NCBI GenBank assembly: GCA_007130675.1
Contig: SLSB01000434.1
Coordinates: forward strand, 1-9,614
Length of the DNA: 9,614 nucleotides
Origin: Candidatus Hydrogenedentota bacterium
GTDB lineage: Bacteria; Hydrogenedentota; Hydrogenedentia; Hydrogenedentales; SLHB01
Reading direction: 5' to 3'
Numbering within the stretch: position 1 is the first letter of the stretch; the number at the start of each line of letters is the position of its first letter. A model generated the notes under the pieces. That model was not told the origin of the DNA. It worked only from the letters and a program-made list of their open reading frames with translations, and ran no database searches. The position numbers were made by a program, and so were the translations under genes. Positions 5,435 to 9,614 of the stretch are shown piece after piece.

Positions 5435-6454
5435 TTATGACGCGCCCATCTGGACTCCGGCGACAGGGGTCTGGCAGGCGGGGCAGGCGCCGTCTGGCGC
5501 ATGGTTTTTTCTGCTGCCGAATCCGCTTCTTTCTATGATAAGCATACCGCAGGCGTGGCAGCGCGTGTCTTGATCTTCTCCTGCGAGGTTTCCGATGTAG
5601 ATGTACCTCAGCCCTTGCTCTTTGCCGATGTCGCGGGCGCGTGCGAGAGTCTCCCGTGGCGTGGGCGGCCTGTCGGTCATCTTGTAAGCGGGATGGTAGC
5701 GGCTGATGTGCCATGGTGTTTCGGGTCCAAGATCGCGGACTATGAACCTGGCGATTTGGCTCAGTTCGTCGTGACTGTCGTTTAAGTCTGGGATGATCAG
5801 GGTGGTCACCTCGAGCCAAATGCCATAGTCTTTGATGCGTTTCATGCTGTCTAAGACGGGTTGCAATCGCGCGCCTACATACAGCCGGTAGGTGTTGTCG
5901 TTGAATGCTTTTAGATCGATGTTTGCGGCATCGAGCAGGGGGTGAAACTCTTCGAGCATCTCGGCGCTCATGAACCCGTTTGTGACCAGGACGTTGAGTA
6001 GTCCGCGCTGCTTGGCGAGGGCGGCCGTATCGTAGGCGAACTCGAAATAGATGGTCGGTTCGGTATAGGTGTATGCGATGCTGCGGCATTGCGACGCGCC
6101 TGCCCGCTCGACGATTTGTCGGGGCGGGGTTTGAGCGCCGCGGATGATGTGGTGGTCGCGGGGCATGGCCGAGATGTCAGCGTTCTGGCACCATGTGCAT
6201 CGAAAGTTGCAGCCCGCGGTCGCGATGGAATAGGAGAGTGTGCCGGGGGCGACATGATAGAGGGGTTTTTTTTCGATGGGGTCGATGTTTTCGGCCAGCA
6301 CCTGGCCATAGACGAGGGTGTAGAGGGTGCCTGAGCGGTTTTCGCGCACGTGGCAAATCCCGCGGCCTTCGTCTTCGATGAGGCATTCGTGTGCGCAGAG
6401 ATGACACTTGACCTGGTTTCCTTTGCGTTTCTCGTAGAGTCTGGCTTCTTGCAT
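5435..6454 (-). CDS. amrS: AmmeMemoRadiSam system radical SAM enzyme (PflA-like)
   Basis: A 339-residue radical SAM protein. The [4Fe-4S] motif CNFRCTWC at 82-89 places C82, C86 and C89 in the CxxxCxxC pattern. The N-terminus carries a further cysteine cluster, C17, C20, C24 and C34 (KCHLCAHECL), and the C-terminus has CHAC (299-302) and CPAC (324-327), which may hold another metal. The phrases GICHVREN, YGQVLAENIDPIEKKPLYH and SYSIATAGCNFRCTWCQNA are typical of the AmmeMemoRadiSam radical SAM family, related to pyruvate-formate-lyase activating enzymes. Its substrate is not established. The ATG at 6454 was chosen over an upstream ATG near 6541 because GGGAGGT lies six bases before it and homologous sequence starts there. 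The usual partners, AMMECR1-like and Memo-like proteins, are not in the window, so it stands alone here. Confidence 0.9.
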   Translation of the reverse strand: MQEARLYEKRKGNQVKCHLCAHECLIEDEGRGICHVRENRSGTLYTLVYGQVLAENIDPIEKKPLYHVAPGTLSYSIATAGCNFRCTWCQNADISAMPRDHHIIRGAQTPPRQIVERAGASQCRSIAYTYTEPTIYFEFAYDTAALAKQRGLLNVLVTNGFMSAEMLEEFHPLLDAANIDLKAFNDNTYRLYVGARLQPVLDSMKRIKDYGIWLEVTTLIIPDLNDSHDELSQIARFIVRDLGPETPWHISRYHPAYKMTDRPPTPRETLARARDIGKEQGLRYIYIGNLAGEDQDTRCHACGMLIIERSGFGSRKNHAPDGACPACQTPVAGVQMGAS

Positions 6455-6529
6455 GAGCCTACCTCCCGCGTCTGAACCTTTGCAGGACCGAGTGTGTGCC
6501 CTCGGTTTCGCTGTCCGGTATTTGCATTC

Positions 6530-6535
6530 AGTATA
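6530..6535 (-). promoter_or_regulatory. amrS: Possible -10 box of amrS
   Basis: On the minus strand TATACT (five of six) lies about 75 bases upstream of the amrS ATG. The -35 position is not consensus. This is the best -10 match in the upstream region. Confidence 0.28.
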
Positions 6536-6597
6536 CGCCACAACGGGCTGCGAAGACGGTCTACCTTCATGGTGTCAGCTCGTTGTGTTTGCAACTT

Positions 6598-6650
6598 GCG
6601 TGCCCGGACGCGTAAGGGGGCTGTTGATGAAGTGGAATGCGCGGGCACGC
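6598..6650. repeat. Perfect 9-bp inverted repeat in the upstream region
   Basis: GCGTGCCCG (6598-6606) and CGGGCACGC (6642-6650) are exact inverted copies separated by 35 bases. ACGCGT palindromes lie inside or across each side. The element is about 125-175 bases upstream of the predicted sigma-54 start, the usual distance for enhancer-binding protein sites. It could instead fold as RNA. Confidence 0.5.
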
Positions 6651-6747
6651 GTGTAGATATTACGCAGCACGTATAGAAGCGTGACACCGCTTATTCTGTG
6701 TGACCGCAAATCCTGCAGCTACGCGCAATCTAGAGGGGAATTCTGTA

Positions 6748-6763
6748 CGGCACGGTTTTTGCG
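6748..6763 (+). promoter_or_regulatory. Sigma-54 (RpoN) type promoter for the CBS-dodecin operon
   Basis: CGGCACGGTTTTTGCG closely matches the -24/-12 consensus TGGCACG-N4-TTGCW, differing only at the first and last bases. The invariant GG (6749-6750) and GC (6761-6762) are separated by exactly ten bases. The predicted start near 6774 leaves a 24-base leader with GGAAG before the ATG at 6798. No sigma-70 promoter of similar quality precedes this operon. Confidence 0.6.
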
Positions 6764-6797
6764 CTTATGACGAGTTGGCAGCGGAAGAGAAACAAAG

Positions 6798-7160
6798 ATG
6801 GGCGGCACGACGTCGCGGAAAGGCGGTAGTGGGATGACCACCGAACACGAACTTATCAGTTCGGAAGCTTCGCTGGCCGAGGCGGCAGAGACATTTCTCA
6901 GCACAACCACGGAGACCCTCTGGGTGTGCGAAGAAGGGCAGCCGGTCGGTGCAGTGACGGCTCAAAATTTGTTGCGTGCGTTTCTGCGCGGGCTCGATGC
7001 CTCGACCACGCACGTAACAGAGGTGATGGAAGGAAAAGAGCATTTTGCGCCGAAGGGCCGGGCCAGGAATTCGGTCGGTTGCGCGTCGGCTCGAGGCTTT
7101 GCCGTAACCGACCGACAGTGCCTGCTGTTGAGCGGAGCCGCGGGCTCCGGCAGCCAATAG
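6798..7160 (+). CDS. Small protein with a single CBS module
   Basis: A 120-residue protein. Residues 17-80 read like one CBS module: a strand-helix start (HELISSEASLAEAAETFL), then ETLWVCEEGQPVGAVTAQNLLRAF at about 39-62, and a final TEVM where a second module would normally begin. CBS pairs bind adenine nucleotides and act as energy or ligand sensors. A lone module would have to dimerise. After TEVM the sequence turns into a Gly/Ala/Arg-rich tail with no CBS features, and no second module is found in the other frames, so the gene may be shortened or its end replaced. Two starts are possible: the ATG at 6798 (GGAAG ten bases upstream) or the ATG at 6834, which begins nearer the domain. It is the first gene after the sigma-54-like promoter, and dodecin follows after 37 bases. 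Confidence 0.65.
   Translation: MGGTTSRKGGSGMTTEHELISSEASLAEAAETFLSTTTETLWVCEEGQPVGAVTAQNLLRAFLRGLDASTTHVTEVMEGKEHFAPKGRARNSVGCASARGFAVTDRQCLLLSGAAGSGSQ
7071..7115 (+). repeat. Perfect 10-bp inverted repeat at the end of the CBS gene
   Basis: TCGGTCGGTT (7071-7080) and AACCGACCGA (7106-7115) are exact inverted copies around 25 bases, which contain an inner CGGC/GCCG pair (7087-7090, 7101-7104). It lies in the non-CBS tail of the gene and could be an RNA hairpin or a small inserted element. Confidence 0.6.
7133..7149 (+). repeat. Second G+C-rich hairpin before dodecin
   Basis: CGGAGCC (7133-7139) and GGCTCCG (7143-7149) form a 7-bp stem with the three-base loop GCG, ending 11 bases before the end of the CBS gene. 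No T-run follows, so it is more likely a processing or stability element than a terminator. Confidence 0.5.
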
Positions 7161-7197
7161 GCGAAAAAGATCACGTAGCGAAAAGAGGAGCAGAACA

Positions 7198-7401
7198 ATG
7201 GGAATTGCAAAAGTTATCGAGATTAGTTCTTCGTCGGCGGAAAGCTTTGAAGATGCCATAGAGCAGGGCATAGAGCGTGCAAGCACGTCGGTCGAGGATG
7301 TGCGCGGTGCTTGGGTGAAGGAACAGAAGATCGTCGTGGAAAACGGCAAGATTGTGGAGTTCCGGGTGGATCTCAAAGTGACATTTATTTTGAAAGAATA
7401 G
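7198..7401 (+). CDS. Dodecin, flavin-binding protein
   Basis: A 67-residue dodecin, full length for the family (about 65-75). Twelve copies form a hollow sphere in the cytoplasm that binds flavins (FMN, riboflavin or breakdown products) in pairs. It is thought to store them and to limit light- or redox-driven damage. The whole protein fits the family: VIEISSSSAESFEDAIEQGI (6-25), the helix-to-strand turn RASTSVEDVRGAWV (27-40) with the flavin-stacking W39, and the end strand KIVEFRVDLKVTF (51-63). AGAGGAG lies seven bases before the ATG. It sits second in the run after the CBS protein and is preceded by two hairpins that may set its level. Confidence 0.93.
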   Translation: MGIAKVIEISSSSAESFEDAIEQGIERASTSVEDVRGAWVKEQKIVVENGKIVEFRVDLKVTFILKE

Positions 7402-7432
7402 GCAGTGTCGAGCAAGAGCGGGAGGTGTTGCG

Positions 7433-7846
7433 ATGTTTGTAGTGGACGTGCTTTTCGCGCTGGTCGTGGCGCTGATACTTACGGTCATCCTGGTGCCCCT
7501 GATGGGCTGGGGCCGGCCGGGCTATGAAGCCACGTGGCGCACGGCGGTCTTGGTGTTTCTTCTGCTGTTTCTTTTCGCCTGGGCAGGAGGGGTGTGGCTT
7601 GCGCCATTTGGGCCAGTCATGTTCGGCGTGTACTGGTTGCCTTTTGTAGTGGTCGCGGTTTTGTATGCTCTGGTGCTTCTCATAGCGTCTCCACCGCGGC
7701 CTCCGGGGTCACGCACTCGCGGGCCGGTGACAAATGCCGCCGCGGAGGCCAAGCGCGAGGAAGTGGCCGCGACGGCTTTCGGTTTGTTCTTCTGGGTTCT
7801 TGCCGTACTCCTGGCGATAGCGCTTCTCGTACATTACCTGCGTTAA
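7433..7846 (+). CDS. Four-helix inner-membrane protein of unknown function
   Basis: A 137-residue, very hydrophobic protein. Likely membrane helices lie at about residues 3-24, 36-56, 62-85 and 111-134. Positive residues cluster in the first loop (R28, R36) and in the long third loop (86-110, with several R and K), and the second loop has none, so both ends are probably outside and the charged loops inside. I do not recognise a family and see no cofactor or catalytic motif. GGGAGGTG lies five bases before the ATG. The gene is 31 bases after dodecin and ten bases before the dehydrogenase gene, so it is almost surely co-transcribed and may be translationally coupled to the latter. Confidence 0.82.
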   Translation: MFVVDVLFALVVALILTVILVPLMGWGRPGYEATWRTAVLVFLLLFLFAWAGGVWLAPFGPVMFGVYWLPFVVVAVLYALVLLIASPPRPPGSRTRGPVTNAAAEAKREEVAATAFGLFFWVLAVLLAIALLVHYLR

Positions 7847-7856
7847 GGAAAGCCGT

Positions 7857-8864
7857 ATGCAAACACTCATATTTGAAGCGGAAGAGTGGGAATGCCCTGC
7901 TTTTGAGGCCATGCAGCCCGAGCATGAGGTGCGGTGCACGCCGCAAACCCTCGATGCCAGAAACGCGAGCGAATATGCCGGCGCGGAAGCAGTATCTACG
8001 TTTATCTACTCGAGTCTCGGCAGGGCAGTCCTTGAGCAATTGCCTCGGTTGAAGGTGATCAGCACCCGTTCGACAGGGTTTGATCATATTGATCTCGAGT
8101 ATTGCCGTGAGCATGGGATTACGGTCTGCAACGTGCCGGATTACGGCCAAAACACGGTTGCCGAGCATGTTTTCGGTCTCTTGCTGACCATCAGCCATAA
8201 GCTGTATGAGGCGATTGATCGAACGCGGCGGGGCAATTTTTCTCCGACAGGTCTGCAGGGGTTTGATTTGGCCCACAAGACGTTCGGCGTTATCGGCACC
8301 GGCGATATTGGCTTGTGCGTCATTCGCATCGCCAGGGGGTTTGACATGCGCGTGATTGCGTGTGACATCAAACCAAACCCCGAAGCAGCGGAAGAGCTCG
8401 GTTTCGAGTATGTGGACATGGATGAAGTGCTCCGCGAGTCGGATGTTATCAGTTTGCATGTGCCCGGAAACAAGCACACCCATCACTTGCTCTCGAACGA
8501 CGAATTCGACAAGATGAAAGACGGGGCGGTCGTTATCAATACGGCGCGCGGCTCGATTATCGACATCCAAGCCATGATACGTGCTCTGGCCGAGGGCAAG
8601 CTGGCCGGGGCGGGCCTTGATGTGTTATCCGAAGAACCGGTGATCCGTGAAGAAGCCGAATTGCTGCGTTCTGTGTATCAGCGCAAACACAATCTCGAGT
8701 CGCTGCTGGCCGATCACGTGGTGTTGCGCTTGCGTAATGTTATTGTCACTCCCCACAGCGCCTTCAATACAAAGGAAGCTGTCGGACGCATCATCAAGGT
8801 AACGGTTAACAACATCGAGGCCTATGCAAGGGGCAATCCACAGAATGTGGTGTCGGAGCCATAG
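7857..8864 (+). CDS. D-2-hydroxyacid dehydrogenase, D-lactate dehydrogenase-like
   Basis: A 335-residue NAD-dependent D-isomer-specific 2-hydroxyacid dehydrogenase, which interconverts a 2-oxo acid and its D-2-hydroxy acid in the cytoplasm. The nucleotide-binding loop GVIGTGDIG has G147, G149 and G152. D170 at the end of the next strand (ACDIKP) points to NAD rather than NADP. The catalytic residues are R231 (NTARGSIID), E260 (LDVLSEEP) and H300 (TPHSAFNT). The Arg-Glu spacing of 29 equals that in D-lactate dehydrogenases, and the TPHxAF wording also favours that branch. The substrate cannot be fixed from sequence, and pyruvate/D-lactate is the best guess. AAGGA lies seven bases before the ATG. 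The ten-base gap to the membrane protein gene places it in the same operon. Confidence 0.9.
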   Translation: MQTLIFEAEEWECPAFEAMQPEHEVRCTPQTLDARNASEYAGAEAVSTFIYSSLGRAVLEQLPRLKVISTRSTGFDHIDLEYCREHGITVCNVPDYGQNTVAEHVFGLLLTISHKLYEAIDRTRRGNFSPTGLQGFDLAHKTFGVIGTGDIGLCVIRIARGFDMRVIACDIKPNPEAAEELGFEYVDMDEVLRESDVISLHVPGNKHTHHLLSNDEFDKMKDGAVVINTARGSIIDIQAMIRALAEGKLAGAGLDVLSEEPVIREEAELLRSVYQRKHNLESLLADHVVLRLRNVIVTPHSAFNTKEAVGRIIKVTVNNIEAYARGNPQNVVSEP

Positions 8865-8891
8865 ACCGGTATCAACCGTTGGAAGAATTTT

Positions 8892-9614
8892 ATGCCTGAA
8901 CTGCCTGATGTAGAAGCGTTCAAGCACTATCTCGATGCGACCTCGCTGCATAAGAGCATCGTCAAGACGTCTGTGCATGATGAGCGTATTCTCAGCGGCA
9001 CCTCTCCCCAGCAATTGGGCCGCCGCCTAAAGCATGCAACCCTTGATGGTTCGCGCCGTCACGGCAAGTATCTCTTTGCTCATATCTCCAAATCATCTTG
9101 GCTCTTGCTGCATTTCGGCATGACCGGCGCCCTGGCCTATTCTGGGACGGAAGGAGAATTGCCCCGACACACGCGTGTGAGTCTGGATTTTGAAAACGGG
9201 GGACGGCTGGCATTTGTCTGTCAGCGCCTTTTGGGAAAACTCGAAGTGATAGATGGCGTGGACGCTTATATTGAGGACCAGGGGCTCGGGCCTGACGCGC
9301 TCGATGAACGGCTAACTCCCGAATGGCTGTTTGAACAACTATCATCGCGGCGTGGATCGCTGAAATCAGGCCTGATGAACCAATCCCTGATGGCCGGAAT
9401 CGGCAATGTGTACTCCGACGAGATTTTATTTCATGCGAAGGTTCATCCCGGCATCCCCTGCAACGAGCTCAGCAGGAAACAGGTGGCTCATCTCCTGCGT
9501 GTCATGCAGCGCGTGCTTAGAACCGCTGCCCGGCACAATGCCGACGTAGAGCGGTTTCCTTCCTCCTACCTGACGCGCAAGCGCGAAAAAGGAGCGCGAT
9601 GTCCGCGCTGCGAA
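8892..9614 (+). CDS. Fpg/Nei family DNA glycosylase, 3' end outside the window
   Basis: 241 residues are present and the last 20-30 are missing. The enzyme removes oxidised bases such as 8-oxoguanine or formamidopyrimidine from DNA and cuts the abasic site. The start MPELPDVE gives the catalytic P2 and E3. RRHGKYLF carries the conserved lysine, FGMTG the void-filling methionine, and AGIGNVYSDE the conserved asparagine. The visible end has C237 and C240, the first half of the C-terminal zinc finger. One difference stands out: the usual DPRRFG loop reads CQRLLG, keeping the first arginine but changing the second arginine and the phenylalanine to leucine. This suggests a subfamily apart from classical MutM, so I give no symbol. 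GGAAG lies six bases before the ATG, 27 bases after the dehydrogenase gene. Confidence 0.9.
   Translation, partial: MPELPDVEAFKHYLDATSLHKSIVKTSVHDERILSGTSPQQLGRRLKHATLDGSRRHGKYLFAHISKSSWLLLHFGMTGALAYSGTEGELPRHTRVSLDFENGGRLAFVCQRLLGKLEVIDGVDAYIEDQGLGPDALDERLTPEWLFEQLSSRRGSLKSGLMNQSLMAGIGNVYSDEILFHAKVHPGIPCNELSRKQVAHLLRVMQRVLRTAARHNADVERFPSSYLTRKREKGARCPRCE

Larger units (their letters stand above)
6455..6797. other. Divergent regulatory spacer between amrS and the CBS-dodecin operon
   Basis: These 343 bases hold no gene I can support. They contain a -10-like box for amrS (6530-6535, minus), a 9-bp inverted repeat (6598-6606 with 6642-6650), two ACGCGT palindromes (6608-6613, 6647-6652), a TACG-N5-CGTA dyad (6661-6673), an AAGCG-N6-CGCTT dyad (6677-6692), and a sigma-54-like promoter (6748-6763) facing the operon on the right. 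The density of dyads suggests regulator binding. Confidence 0.5.

Noticed and set aside
6455..6541. Longer amrS start at an ATG near 6541.
   Set aside because: The extra 29 residues do not resemble the family, and the ATG at 6454 has GGGAGGT six bases upstream.
7680..8570. A 296-codon minus-strand open frame opposite the dehydrogenase gene.
   Set aside because: Antisense shadow of a gene with intact catalytic motifs; no recognisable domain.

Overview
The window looks like chromosomal DNA from an uncultured, Gram-negative-type bacterium of fairly high G+C. It carries single-copy housekeeping genes (dnaG, rpoD, a tRNA) with no plasmid, phage or insertion-sequence genes. No gene fixes the phylum. 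The 588-residue primary sigma factor with a long charged insert, the AmmeMemoRadiSam enzyme, HypF and a dodecin would suit a deep-branching lineage such as Hydrogenedentota or a deltaproteobacterial relative, but this is only a guess.

Layout. At the left edge (1-159, minus) is the first part of hypF, cut by the window. After a 371-base gap comes a minus-strand pair (531-1143): a 65-residue acidic protein of unknown family overlapping a nucleotidyltransferase of the AbiEii/DUF6036 kind, resembling a toxin-antitoxin module. A 423-base divergent spacer follows, with an extended -10 promoter for the pair, a tandem 13-bp repeat and a plus-strand TTGACA-N17-TACATT promoter whose target is unclear. 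The central block is a macromolecular-synthesis group on the plus strand: dnaG (TTG start, no Shine-Dalgarno), rpoD and a CAU-anticodon tRNA that is better read as tRNA-Ile2 than tRNA-Met. It ends at a clear intrinsic terminator and faces amrS, a radical SAM gene on the minus strand.

The right part (6798-9614, plus) is a tight five-gene run: a single-CBS-module protein, dodecin, a four-helix membrane protein, a D-2-hydroxyacid dehydrogenase, and an Fpg/Nei DNA glycosylase cut by the right edge. Gaps are 37, 31, 10 and 27 bases. About 35 bases before the first gene is a near-consensus sigma-54 promoter with exact GG-N10-GC geometry, and dyad sequences lie 80-175 bases upstream of its predicted start. 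This is the most interesting signal here: a possibly enhancer-activated operon joining flavin buffering, NAD-linked 2-hydroxyacid metabolism and oxidative DNA repair.

Otherwise the window is mostly conventional. I found no CRISPR array, transposon or clear new multi-gene defence system. The NTase pair and the sigma-54 cluster are the accessory-type parts worth following up.
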